NCBI RefSeq assembly: GCF_038039535.1 | Contig: NZ_JBBPHP010000012.1 | Coordinates: 62,001 to 126,000, forward strand | DNA from: Catalinimonas sp038039535 | GTDB taxonomy: Bacteria; Bacteroidota; Bacteroidia; Cytophagales; Cyclobacteriaceae | Reading direction: 5' to 3' | Length of the DNA: 64,000 nt | Shown: in pieces, positions 45,015-54,192 of the stretch | Numbering within the stretch: position 1 is the stretch's first letter | How the letters are laid out: each line of letters begins with the position of its first letter | Position numbers and translations under genes: made by a program | Notes under the pieces: model-generated | Databases searched by the model: none | Told to the model about the DNA's origin: nothing | Seen by the model: the letters and a program-made list of their open reading frames with translations, nothing else

Positions 45015-47681
45015 TTAGCGATTCAGTTTTCTTTCTATGAACAACACGAGGAAGAAAATGATACTACCTGCTCCCATAGAAATCAGTAGGTTTTCAATGG
45101 AAAGAGGGACCAGCCCAAAGAATGTTTCCATAAAAGGAAGATAAATAACCCCTAATTGTAAAACTATGGTTAAAGCTAACACCAAAGCCATCAGGCGATT
45201 GGTATGAAGGGCAAAAGGCGAGTGCGCCGATGAGCGTAATGCCAAAGCCTGGAAGATTTGCGCAAAACCAATGGTAGCAAAGATCATGGTTTGCCAGGTC
45301 ATATCTTCAGGATTCTGGGGATCAAAGTAAAATAAGGCCAGCCCCAGCGATACCAAAGCAATAGCCGCACCTACAATGCCCAGTTGATAATAATCTTTCC
45401 GATCTAAGGCTCCTTTGCTGGGTGATCTGGGTGGCCTGCGCATTGTATTTTCTTCGGCTGGTTCGGTACCCAATCCCAAACCTAAGAGTCCGTCGGTCAG
45501 TAAATTGAGCCACAGCAGTTGCAGAGGCTGCAGGGCGATAGTCATACCAAACAAGGGAGCTACGAGCATCACCAACACCTTACCGATGTTGCCTGCCAGA
45601 GAGAACTTAATGAACCTGCGCAGGTTATCAAAGATCACCCTACCTTCTTCCACCGCTGCCACGATGGTTGAAAAATTGTCATCCAGCAACACCATATCGG
45701 CTGCCTCTTTAGCAACGTCTGTACCAGTAATACCCATGGCCACGCCAATGTCGGCTTTTTTCAGGGCGGGCGAATCATTCACTCCATCGCCAGTCATAGC
45801 CACTACCTCACCTCTCTGCTGAAGGGCATGTACGATTTTTAATTTGTCTTCCGGTGACACTCTTGCGTAAACTGAAGTCTTCTCTGCCAAAGCAATCAGT
45901 TCTTTTTCATTGATTTTTTGCAATTGTTCTCCGGATATCGCTTCTGCCTTCTGATCAAATTGAAGCTCTCTGCCGATCGCAGCTGCAGTCAGAGGATGAT
46001 CTCCTGTGATCATTACTGGCCTGATGCCGGCTATTTTACAATTTTCCACGGCATCTTTTACTTCCAGTCGAGGCGGGTCCATCAGTCCGGCCAGTCCTAC
46101 AAAAGTAAGGTTCTGCTCCAGGTCGGAGGGCTTTTTTTCAGAGCTGAGCAGGCGAAAAGCGAAGCCTAGTACTCTGATTCCATTCTGAGCCATCCGGGTA
46201 TTAGCGTTCAGTATCCTTTCTTTCCATGCCTCATCCAACGGCTTTTGTTCACCATTCTCCCAAATATGACTTGAAATATTCAGAAGCGCATCTGCTGCTC
46301 CTTTGGTACACACTAAATATGTGTTTCCATCTACTGGCTGAAGATACTCCGGCAGAGAAGCTTTGACCTCATGAACGGTAGACATTCTTTTCCGACTGCT
46401 GTCAAAAGGCTGTTCATCAATGCGAGGGAGATGATGATGTAAATCTTCTTTGTAAATTCCCCTTTGCGCTGCTGCCAAAAGCAAAGCTGTCTCAGTGGGG
46501 TCACCCATTACCTTTTTTTGATTTGTATCACCGGAAGCCTGTTCCAAAGTAGCATCATTGCATAATACTGACACGGCCAAAGCAAAATCCAACAAAGGTT
46601 CTACCTGCTTATCCACTTTGGGTTGAGTATCAAAATCCAAGGTATGCTCCGGCAGGTCTATCACAGTGACGGTCATCTTATTTTGTGTAAGCGTACCGGT
46701 CTTATCTGAGCAGATAACAGTCACGGAGCCCAGCGTCTCTACAGCAGGGAGCTTTCTGATCAGGGCATTGCGTTTGAGCATTCTTTGTCCTCCCAGCGCC
46801 AGGGTAATAGTTACTACCGCAGGCAGACCTTCAGGAACCACAGCCACTGCCACGCTGACCGCGGTCAAAAACATATCGGCCAGTTCTTCACCTAACCACA
46901 GCCCTACTCCCATAATCACCAGGGCAGCCACTACACCAATCAGGGCAAGCAACTTACCCAGCTTATCCAGTTTATCCTGTAAAGGTGTCTTTTTGCTCTC
47001 AACCGTACTGATCAGGTTCGCAATCTTGCCCAACTCTGTCTGCATACCGGTGGCTACTGCTACGCCCGAGCCCCTGCCATTCATGACGATGGTACCCATA
47101 TATGCCATGTTCTTACGATCTCCCAGAGGGACTTCTTCACTTTCAATGGGCTGGTTTACTTTATCCACGGGTTCCGATTCTCCTGTCAAAGCAGCTTCCT
47201 GAATTTTTATATTGAATGAGTTTAGGATTCTGAGGTCACAGGGTATTACATTACCAGCCTCAATTTCTACAATATCTCCGGGTACAAGGTCTTTGGCAGA
47301 AATTTCCTGTATGGAACCTCCTCTTCTTACCCTGACCATAGGAACCACCATCCTATTTAGGGCTGCCATCGCTTTTTCTGCCCGATATTCCTGAAAAAAA
47401 CCCAAAAAACCGAACAGTAATACGATAGCCATGATAGCAATACCTTCGGTGGTTTTGCCAAGAAAAAAGGATAATACTGCAGCCGCTATCAGAATCAGGA
47501 CCATGGTTTCGGTAAACTGATGGAAAAGCATCTTCAGTGGATGTTTTCTACCACTTTCCTCCAGACGGTTAGGGCCATATTGCTGTAAACGTTTCTTGGC
47601 CTCAGTGTCATCAATTCCTGTATCGGTGGTGTTAAGTTTGCTTAGAACTTCTCTTACTTGTTGGGTGTGCCAGTGAGTCAT
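45015..47681 (-). CDS. Calcium-type P-type ATPase (P2 class)
   Basis: 888 residues. All P-type motifs are present: TGES in the actuator domain (166-169), PEGLP in helix 4 (283-287), the phosphorylation site DKTGTLT with Asp326, the KGAAD and MTGDGVNDSPAL segments, and NLLTDG in helix 6. The combination PEGLP plus N-x2-TD is that of SERCA/PMCA-like calcium pumps, so export of Ca2+ (or Mn2+) across the inner membrane is likely. N- and C-terminal domains have the usual length, with ten helices expected. It stands alone, with no regulator nearby. Confidence 0.94.
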   Translation of the reverse strand: MTHWHTQQVREVLSKLNTTDTGIDDTEAKKRLQQYGPNRLEESGRKHPLKMLFHQFTETMVLILIAAAVLSFFLGKTTEGIAIMAIVLLFGFLGFFQEYRAEKAMAALNRMVVPMVRVRRGGSIQEISAKDLVPGDIVEIEAGNVIPCDLRILNSFNIKIQEAALTGESEPVDKVNQPIESEEVPLGDRKNMAYMGTIVMNGRGSGVAVATGMQTELGKIANLISTVESKKTPLQDKLDKLGKLLALIGVVAALVIMGVGLWLGEELADMFLTAVSVAVAVVPEGLPAVVTITLALGGQRMLKRNALIRKLPAVETLGSVTVICSDKTGTLTQNKMTVTVIDLPEHTLDFDTQPKVDKQVEPLLDFALAVSVLCNDATLEQASGDTNQKKVMGDPTETALLLAAAQRGIYKEDLHHHLPRIDEQPFDSSRKRMSTVHEVKASLPEYLQPVDGNTYLVCTKGAADALLNISSHIWENGEQKPLDEAWKERILNANTRMAQNGIRVLGFAFRLLSSEKKPSDLEQNLTFVGLAGLMDPPRLEVKDAVENCKIAGIRPVMITGDHPLTAAAIGRELQFDQKAEAISGEQLQKINEKELIALAEKTSVYARVSPEDKLKIVHALQQRGEVVAMTGDGVNDSPALKKADIGVAMGITGTDVAKEAADMVLLDDNFSTIVAAVEEGRVIFDNLRRFIKFSLAGNIGKVLVMLVAPLFGMTIALQPLQLLWLNLLTDGLLGLGLGTEPAEENTMRRPPRSPSKGALDRKDYYQLGIVGAAIALVSLGLALFYFDPQNPEDMTWQTMIFATIGFAQIFQALALRSSAHSPFALHTNRLMALVLALTIVLQLGVIYLPFMETFFGLVPLSIENLLISMGAGSIIFFLVLFIERKLNR

Positions 47682-47958
47682 TTACAAAAAATATAAAAGT
47701 GGATAAAAAAATCTTTGTTTTGCTTACCATCTAATTTAAGTAATATACCTTCTTCAAAATTGTTTTTCTGCTTTGCAAATGAACATTTTAACCACATATA
47801 TAATCTATACTTGCTCAGTTTGAAAAATGGCTTTATTTCATAATACACGTTGTCGTTTACCTCCGAATTCTGGTTGTTCAAAGATTATTTTTTCTAAAGC
47901 TATATTTTAATATCACATTGATTAAGAAGATAGTTGACTTCAACAAATTGTCATTCTC

Positions 47959-48222
47959 ATGACTTATAGTGCTTATAATAAATATGATGCTTTAGACTTT
48001 GCTTTGGATGAGTATTTTCAGCAATGGGTATATTTCCCTGATATGGGTAACCGTTACTTCTGGGATGATTTTTTAGAAAAAAACCCTCATAAAAAACAGG
48101 AAGTAACTGAAGCGAAAAAGCTAATAGAACTCATGGATTTTAAAAAAGAAACAGGCCATGAGATGCCGAACTTTGATAAGTTGTTAAAAAGAATAAAAGC
48201 TACAATGAAACATTATAAGTAG
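47959..48222 (+). CDS. Stand-alone FecR N-terminal-like (anti-sigma) domain
   Basis: 87 residues. The pattern FALDEYFQQWVYFPDMGNRY, then a WDDFLEKNPHKKQEVTEAK stretch, is that of the cytoplasmic N-terminus of Bacteroidota FecR-type anti-sigma factors, which holds an ECF sigma factor. The chain stops after LLKRIKATMKHYK, just where the membrane helix of a full FecR would begin, so both the membrane anchor and the periplasmic sensing domain are missing. No ECF sigma or TonB-dependent receptor gene lies near, and I see no decayed FecR sequence behind the stop. It may be a soluble regulator or a remnant. Confidence 0.6.
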   Translation: MTYSAYNKYDALDFALDEYFQQWVYFPDMGNRYFWDDFLEKNPHKKQEVTEAKKLIELMDFKKETGHEMPNFDKLLKRIKATMKHYK

Positions 48223-49402
48223 CGAAGGGGAAATAGGCTAATAAAGACATGTCTTATTGATTTTACTTGTCTTTTCCAAAAAATGAACTTGGCTGTTATA
48301 CAACTCATATTCTGCAATTCCTAAATACAGCCCACGTTAAAAATTGTGCTCAATATTCAATGACATTTCGGCTTCACTCTATTTATAGACTATGATTACG
48401 AGTAATTCTTCAACCTATGAACCTTACAATGGGTTTTATAGCAAATTTTATTTTGAAATCTGCCTCATCTCTCAGTTCTCCGATTTCTAAGACCTTTTTG
48501 AACTTTGTATGAGAAGGACATAGCATTTCATTGTAACTATTAACCAGGGGTAAATACCATTTATTACCATCTAACTTTGATAAAAGGAGATTCTTATCTA
48601 CTGAGCATTTTACAGTCATGCATTGATTTGATCAGAAAAAATCAGATGCGTATACAAAGCTTATCCATCCTAGCATCTTCATACACACTTATAACCGTCA
48701 CTAGAGGTCTGATTAAGTACTGCTGTAGTATCTCGTAAGATATTGGTGTTTTTCACATAATAATTGTTTAAAGTCTGACCTCATTGGCGTATTCAACTAT
48801 TTAATCAGCAAAGGTGAGTATTTACTATTTGCTTCATATTCTAATACTTACCCATCAAGTTTACCATCTACCGCAACTTCCTTAAAACTAGCTTGACAAG
48901 CTCAGATATGACTTTTTTTTGCAAATCACAGGAGAAAGTATTTGAATAAATTTTTAGCTATACATAAGAAAAGTACAATCAAACCAAGAGTCTAAAACCT
49001 CTGTTTTCAGCCTAGATATATCACAAGTAATATATGGGTTTAACACAAACTAAAAACAGCACTTCATTATACTTATTAGTATATTCACCACCTCTTCTAG
49101 CTAAATAATGAGCACAAAATGTAATTGTAATCACGAAATATTACACGCACAATGTTTCTCCCTTAATGACGTATTTTCCACACTTTTATTAGAATTGTAT
49201 TATAAAAATCAAGTAAAATGATAAAATAAATAATTAACTAGTTTTAAGTTATTATCAATAAATTAAACATTGTATAAATTATTACTTCCAGTCTGCCATA
49301 AAAAATTCGTACCAAAATGGCCTGATTGCTAGAAATAGCAAAATTTACTTATAATTGTTTAGTCAAATCTCTTAGCAAGAACTACAACTTAATATTATAC
49401 AA
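48223..49402. other. 1.2-kb stretch with no convincing gene
   Basis: AT-rich throughout. One 69-codon ORF on the minus strand (48410-48619) has a mixed composition and no support. TTG (49326-49328) and TATAATTG (49350-49357) with a 21-base spacer is a possible promoter for the following gene. No repeats or RNA structure recognised. Confidence 0.5.
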
Positions 49403-50842
49403 ATGGCTAAGCTTAAAAACATTATTAGACAGCTTTCTGACTCAGATTACATTTCTATTCATGAGTCGTTGATGGAAAACAGTGCTGAAAAATCGGCTCA
49501 CCTCCTTAAAGCAATGCGAGAAAGGTCTTTATCTGATAACAAGATTATGGATGAACTAGGTGTAAATACTAACGCATATTACACTTTACGTTCTCGTCTT
49601 AATCAAAAGATAGAAGAATACCTACTCCAGCAGATGGAGAACCCTCGCACTGATCTTATCAAGAAAGTAGCAAATATCAATGAAGTAATTTTTACTAAAA
49701 AGAAGGCTATAGCCATCGCTACTTTAAAGAAGATTGAAAAAGAACTTCTTGATTATGATCTTCCCAGTGAACTTACCGTGGTTTATAAGACACTTCGTAA
49801 GTTACATATCAATACCCCTGATCACTTTACTTACTCTCAGCTATATAATAAGCACGTAGCTTATATGCTGGCGGTAGATAAAGCTGAGGAGATGCTTTCT
49901 CAGTATTTCAAGAAATATGGTGAATATTCACTTTCTCGTGAAGAGACCGGTAAACTTGAACTCAACCTGTTGGCTGAAGAAATGAACAATCTGTGCAATT
50001 TATATGAATCGCACCGACTCTATGTTTATCAAAGCTGTCTGAATGTTTTTCACCGTCTTTTCGTAGCCGAAGAAATTCATGAGAGTAGTGATAAAGAACC
50101 TATTGAAGATATTCTGGATAAGGTTCATAACATCCTCAACTCTTATTATCTTGATTCTATTTACCATCACCTGCAGCTTACTTACGAATTACTGCGTCTG
50201 GAATATTATAACCATTACAAAGTGTACCGTAAGGCCGAAGATTACTATGAAGAAGTAAACGATGCGACTTCTACCTTGCTGACAAACTATAGCTTACATA
50301 CATATCCTGCTCAATATCTGATCAGTAAGCTAGAACGTGCAATCCGCGTAGGCGAAGAAGAAACACTTTATGAAGAAAATGAGCTGCTGTTTCATGATTT
50401 TGAGTGTGACTTTGATGACATCCCTAAATATGTTACTTACGTGGTTTACCGTTCGCTCTCTTGCTTCTATGTACAAAAATATAGTGAAGCTGCCCGTTGG
50501 ATCAATAATCTTTTGAACGAAACCAGTCTTAAGAAGTATCCTTACGCTCAGTTGGAAGTAAAAGCAATCCTTGCTTTGCAATACTGCCTGATGAATGATT
50601 ATGATTTGTTCAATCAGCTTACCAACAGTATTCAGCGTCAGGTTAGAATTCTCGGAAAAGAGAATAGCGAATCAATTGTGATCTTTACAAAGATACTTAA
50701 GATCTCTGTATCTGATGTTAAACGAGATAAGTATAACAAAATTAAGGCATTGGTAGAAAAATTCAATCGCTTTGAGATGGTGAACTTTGCCCCTACCAAG
50801 CTTGTAAAAATGGATGAGGCTTTCATCAATCGTCTATGCTAA
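49403..50842 (+). CDS. Conserved-looking helical protein of unknown function
   Basis: 479 residues, no signal peptide and no membrane helix. The first 70 residues (IIRQLSDSDYISIHESLMEN, later DNKIMDELGVNTNAYYTLRS) resemble a sigma-region-4 or helix-turn-helix-like unit; the remainder is all-helical with TPR-like spacing (for example YSEAARWINNLLNE). I do not recognise a family. A scaffold or regulator with a DNA-binding N-terminus is possible (inference). It is monocistronic, with a long gene-free region ahead and a strong terminator behind, which fits a well-expressed single gene. Confidence 0.8.
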   Translation: MAKLKNIIRQLSDSDYISIHESLMENSAEKSAHLLKAMRERSLSDNKIMDELGVNTNAYYTLRSRLNQKIEEYLLQQMENPRTDLIKKVANINEVIFTKKKAIAIATLKKIEKELLDYDLPSELTVVYKTLRKLHINTPDHFTYSQLYNKHVAYMLAVDKAEEMLSQYFKKYGEYSLSREETGKLELNLLAEEMNNLCNLYESHRLYVYQSCLNVFHRLFVAEEIHESSDKEPIEDILDKVHNILNSYYLDSIYHHLQLTYELLRLEYYNHYKVYRKAEDYYEEVNDATSTLLTNYSLHTYPAQYLISKLERAIRVGEEETLYEENELLFHDFECDFDDIPKYVTYVVYRSLSCFYVQKYSEAARWINNLLNETSLKKYPYAQLEVKAILALQYCLMNDYDLFNQLTNSIQRQVRILGKENSESIVIFTKILKISVSDVKRDKYNKIKALVEKFNRFEMVNFAPTKLVKMDEAFINRLC

Positions 50843-50865
50843 GTATCAATATTTAAGTTGAAGTT

Positions 50866-50896
50866 AACCCCGAAGCTCAAACTTCGGGGTTTTTTA
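50866..50896 (+). terminator. Terminator after the 479-residue protein gene
   Basis: AACCCCGAAG (50866-50875), loop CTCAAA, CTTCGGGGTT (50882-50891), then TTTTTA. Lies 24 bases after the stop. Confidence 0.92.
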
Positions 50897-51215
50897 TGCC
50901 CTTTATTTTAAAGTACGTTATACCATTATCAAACAATGGTAACTTCAATCATTGACCAACAGCCAATAAGCCAGAAACTTTTGGTCAACTCCTTTCTTCT
51001 TAGGTGATATAATACTGCAGGCATCTACTTATTCAGCAGAAAGGTTGAGGGCTTCTGCCCTATCTGATACTGAATGATTACTCCTCACATGGATGGATCT
51101 TATCTTTATCAGATATATTCTTATTAAATCATTGCTTAAGCTTATAAGACTGTAAACATACTTCAAAGCTGCACTTAATAAAAGTAGAAGACCTTGCTAA
51201 AGAGTAGGAAGGGCA
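50897..51215. other. Gene-free stretch between two terminators
   Basis: About 320 bases with no ORF, tRNA or repeat recognised. It is bounded by the plus-strand terminator of the 479-residue gene and the minus-strand terminator of the response regulator gene, so it may be transcriptionally silent. Confidence 0.45.
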
Positions 51216-51245
51216 AAAAAAACCACACCAAATGTTTGGTGTGGA
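51216..51245 (-). terminator. Terminator of the response regulator gene
   Basis: CCACACCAAA (51224-51233) and TTTGGTGTGG (51236-51245) form a near-perfect palindrome; on the minus strand a run of eight T follows. Lies about 31 bases beyond the stop codon. Confidence 0.88.
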
Positions 51246-51276
51246 AAAAAAAAACGAATACGAAACTAGAATTATA

Positions 51277-51690
51277 TTAAACGGCTAATTTCTCTAAGTT
51301 CTTCTGGGTCAATGGTTTGTTGATATACTGCTTAACACAAGCATATTTATGTGACTTATTGACATCCTGAGGATTGATTGAAGAAGTCAACATTACAATG
51401 CTACAATGCTCTTTAGTCTCGTCAGCTAGTTTGTCAAACTCATCTAAAAACTGAAAGCCATCCATTAAAGGCATATCAATGTCCAGAAAGATTACTTCAG
51501 GGAGAACTGTCTTTCCGTTTTCTCCTAATTTTTCAATGTTTTTCAAAAACTCAATTGCACTTTTAGCACCTGAGTGAGTATAAATGTGGTCGCTGATATT
51601 AGCAGCTTCTATCATTTTTTGATTGATGAGATTATCAATTTCATTGTCATCAATCAACATTACAGCGCGATGTTTCTTATCTTCTGACAT
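51277..51690 (-). CDS. Single-domain response regulator (CheY-like)
   Basis: 137 residues, a receiver domain only. The acidic pocket is in VMLIDDNEIDN, the phospho-acceptor is Asp70 in VIFLDIDMPLMDG, the switch residue lies in VMLTSS and the conserved lysine in YINKPL. The NDxxxN form of the N-terminal motif (DNEIDNLI) is that of a Bacteroidota subgroup that takes part in phosphorelays without a DNA-binding output. No kinase gene is adjacent; the hybrid kinase lies 13 kb away and a link cannot be shown. Confidence 0.93.
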   Translation of the reverse strand: MSEDKKHRAVMLIDDNEIDNLINQKMIEAANISDHIYTHSGAKSAIEFLKNIEKLGENGKTVLPEVIFLDIDMPLMDGFQFLDEFDKLADETKEHCSIVMLTSSINPQDVNKSHKYACVKQYINKPLTQKNLEKLAV

Positions 51691-51940
51691 ATGCTTCGCT
51701 AACTTTTGTGGCTTAAAATTTATTAATGGATATGTTAAATACGAATTAATTAGAGTTAATGCAAAAAAGCATATTCATGCTATTTCACTGTTCATTTATG
51801 ATGCAAGTTATAAGATTTTTGCAAAAAAAATCTAGCAATTCCAGAATATACTTACTTTCATTTTTTTTAACTATTGCTTTTTTTTATATAATTTATTTAA
51901 TATATCTATGCTTAAGTCCTGAATAAATGTAATAGTAGCA

Positions 51941-51968
51941 AAAAAAAAGCACCTTTGAAGGTGCTTTT
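51941..51968 (-). terminator. Terminator of the DegP-like protease gene
   Basis: AAAAGCACCTT (51945-51955) pairs with AAGGTGCTTTT (51958-51968); on the minus strand eight T follow the stem. Lies 23 bases beyond the stop codon. Confidence 0.88.
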
Positions 51969-51990
51969 CTAGTAAGTTATTATGCCAAAT

Positions 51991-53469
51991 TTACCAACCG
52001 TATCCATAGAATGCACGATCTCCATCAGGAGAAATTCCTTCAATCAGGATACCTCCACTCTTATCTTGCATGACTTCATTTAACTGCTCAGCGCTCATAA
52101 TTCTTTCATGGTCAATAGATGTAATGATAAATCCTTCTTCAAGGCCTGCGTCAGCCCATTTCCCTTCACCTAAATCTACTATCTGTGCTCCTCCGTCAAT
52201 TTCTAATTCTTCTAACACATCCGCCGGAGGTGTAATAAATACTGAGCCTTCCATCTTAACTTCTTCCTGCCGCTTCACTACTTCTGTGTCCCCCATGGTA
52301 TTCTTCAGAGTGGCATAAACTTTACTCAATTCACCATCTCTATAATAAGTAACCTTTACCTGGTCACCGGGACGATTTCTGGCTACCATTTCCTGTAGTT
52401 CAGCTACATTGGCTATTTTTTTTCCATCAATCTCCATAATAACATCTCCAGGCTGTATGCCCGCTTCAGAAGCTGCACTCTCTTCAGCTACTCCTTGAAT
52501 ATACACCCCTTCTACCATTCCCAAACCTTCTTCCTGGGCCAAACGGGCATCAACATTGACAATAGAAACCCCTAACAAAGCGCGTTGTACTGCTCCAAAT
52601 TCAATCAGGTCATTCATCACTTTACGTACCAGTGAGACAGGTACGGCAAAAGAATAACCCGCATAAGAACCGGTAGGAGTAGCAATTGCGGTATTGATAC
52701 CTATTAATTCTCCCCTTAGGTTAACCAGCGCGCCTCCGCTGTTTCCTTGATTAACAGCAGCATCAGTTTGAATGAATGCTTCAATCTGGCGATTATTCCT
52801 ATCATGAAGTATGTTAATATTACGTGCTTTAGCACTTACAATACCTGCAGTAACGGTAGAGGTAAGTGTACCGAAAGGGTTACCAATGGCCAACACCCAT
52901 TCGCCAATACTCATGTCATCAGAATCTCCAAAATCAACATAGGGTAGGTTATCATCATCCACTTTAATAAGTGCCAAATCAGTGGTAGGATCTACTCCGA
53001 TAATTTCAGCAGTATACATCCGGTTATCGTCTAGGGTAACCTCTACTTTATCAGCATCTTCAATAACATGATTATTCGTTACAATATATCCATCCTGAGA
53101 TATGATAACACCTGAACCAGAAGAACGGGAAGGACCTCTTCTCTCTCTACGTTCACGGTCACCAAAATAGTCTTGATAAAGCTCTTCTAAAGGGTTAGAA
53201 AAACCTGAGCCCTGGCCAGATCCATTATAGGTGGAACGAATGAATACTACTCCTGGCTTTACTCTTTCAGCAGCGTACACAAAGTTGATTCCATCGGGCA
53301 CTGCAAATAAAGTATCTGAGAGGTATTTTGAAAGCTGTACGTTTCTTTCGTTTTGTAATGAAGCCGTTTGAGAGGTATCATCATCAAAATACTGTACTAG
53401 TCCAACAGCCACTAATCCTCCGAGTAATGCTGCCAGTATTATCCCTATAAAAAACTGTGTCTTGTTCAT
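51991..53469 (-). CDS. DegP/HtrA-family periplasmic serine protease
   Basis: 492 residues from ATG 53469; the frame extends five codons upstream to another ATG. An N-terminal membrane anchor or uncleaved signal (TQFFIGIILAALLGGLVAVG) leads to a trypsin-like domain with the full triad: His134 in VTNNHVIED, Asp164 in TTDLALIKV, Ser244 in NQGNSGGALVN. One clear PDZ domain follows (about 275-370, with GIQPGDVIMEIDGKKI) and a shorter second PDZ-like part ends the chain. It should degrade or refold damaged envelope proteins. It has its own terminator and no coupled gene. Confidence 0.95.
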   Translation of the reverse strand: MNKTQFFIGIILAALLGGLVAVGLVQYFDDDTSQTASLQNERNVQLSKYLSDTLFAVPDGINFVYAAERVKPGVVFIRSTYNGSGQGSGFSNPLEELYQDYFGDRERRERRGPSRSSGSGVIISQDGYIVTNNHVIEDADKVEVTLDDNRMYTAEIIGVDPTTDLALIKVDDDNLPYVDFGDSDDMSIGEWVLAIGNPFGTLTSTVTAGIVSAKARNINILHDRNNRQIEAFIQTDAAVNQGNSGGALVNLRGELIGINTAIATPTGSYAGYSFAVPVSLVRKVMNDLIEFGAVQRALLGVSIVNVDARLAQEEGLGMVEGVYIQGVAEESAASEAGIQPGDVIMEIDGKKIANVAELQEMVARNRPGDQVKVTYYRDGELSKVYATLKNTMGDTEVVKRQEEVKMEGSVFITPPADVLEELEIDGGAQIVDLGEGKWADAGLEEGFIITSIDHERIMSAEQLNEVMQDKSGGILIEGISPDGDRAFYGYGW

Positions 53470-53696
53470 GGTGGGGCTTATCAATAGTAAAAATAATTCA
53501 TCATAACGATTTGTAAATTATAACGCGATCTCACAAGATGTGTTATCAGCAAAACGAAAATAATACATTCGTTATGAATACACCGTTAATATGTCAATAT
53601 AAAAAAGCCATGCTACAATTGCTGAAAACTGAAAATAATTTTCACACCTTTCGTAAGAATTTATTAAGGAATAAAATAAAAAAATCTTCCATAGAG

Positions 53697-53727
53697 TTGC
53701 ATAATAATTTAGCCCATGCTAATATTG
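53697..53727 (+). promoter_or_regulatory. Promoter of the tRNA-Asn gene
   Basis: TTG (53697-53699), a 20-base spacer, and TAATATTG (53720-53727), one mismatch to TAnnTTTG. The start point would lie near 53734, about 15 bases before the tRNA. Confidence 0.5.
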
Positions 53728-53748
53728 CAATCCCATTGAGGAACACAC

Positions 53749-53822
53749 TCCTCCTTAGCTCAGTTGGTTAGAGCGGCTGACTGTTAATCAGTAGGTCCTT
53801 GGTTCGAGCCCAAGAGGAGGAG
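53749..53822 (+). tRNA. tRNA-Asn (anticodon GTT)
   Basis: 74 bases with a full cloverleaf: acceptor stem TCCTCCT/AGGAGGA, discriminator G, D arm with TAGCTCAGTTGG, anticodon loop CTGTTAA flanked by CTGA/TCAG, and T arm CTTGG/CCAAG around TTCGAGC. The 3' CCA is not encoded in full. A terminator follows at once. Confidence 0.95.
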
Positions 53823-53832
53823 CCTGAATATC

Positions 53833-53870
53833 AGCCACTTAGAAGATAAACTTCTAAGTGGCTTTTTTTT
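53833..53870 (+). terminator. Terminator after tRNA-Asn
   Basis: AGCCACTTAGAAG (53833-53845), loop ATAAA, CTTCTAAGTGGCT (53851-53863), then seven T. Perfect 13-bp stem. Confidence 0.92.
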
Positions 53871-54192
53871 GATACATATCACCTCGTATATATCTCTTGA
53901 TGCTCAATTCGGATCAAACAATAAATCTGGGGACAGTAGTACTAAGCATAAATATTGGGAGGGCTATATGGAAAAAGTTGACCTTTCATGTACCCCTTAC
54001 ATTGCCCGCCGGATGGAAGCATAATAACCAAAATACCATTTTCTTAGTCACACTTTTTGCTTCTGACCATCGCATGCTATACGGTCGGTTGTGAAATACA
54101 AGAGGATAATTGATTAATATTCATTGGACTTAAATGGAAATTATATACAAATTTTATCTTAGATTAATTAATTTACAGTATACCAGTTAATC
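53871..54192. other. Gene-free stretch upstream of the PycTM-like gene
   Basis: A 65-codon ORF at 53897-54094 has no protein-like composition and is not accepted. The right end should hold the promoter of the PycTM-like gene; TTG at 54125-54127 lacks a good -7 partner. Confidence 0.4.

Noticed and set aside
45322..47394. Medium-length ORFs opposite or within the P-type ATPase, including one of 178 codons (46666-47202)
   Set aside because: Shadow frames; the ATPase frame carries all conserved motifs across the region.
47678..47881. 67-codon minus-strand ORF upstream of the calcium ATPase
   Set aside because: Composition is that of AT-rich non-coding DNA (many Phe, Lys, Asn, Ile, Tyr) with no start context or family.
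48410..48619. 69-codon minus-strand ORF in the gene-free stretch
   Set aside because: Mixed composition, no neighbours on its strand and no family; not enough to call a gene.
53538..53771. 77-codon plus-strand ORF ahead of and into the tRNA-Asn gene
   Set aside because: It runs into the tRNA and has no protein-like pattern; the tRNA promoter lies inside it.
53897..54094. 65-codon plus-strand ORF upstream of the PycTM-like gene
   Set aside because: No protein-like character; probably a chance frame in the upstream region.
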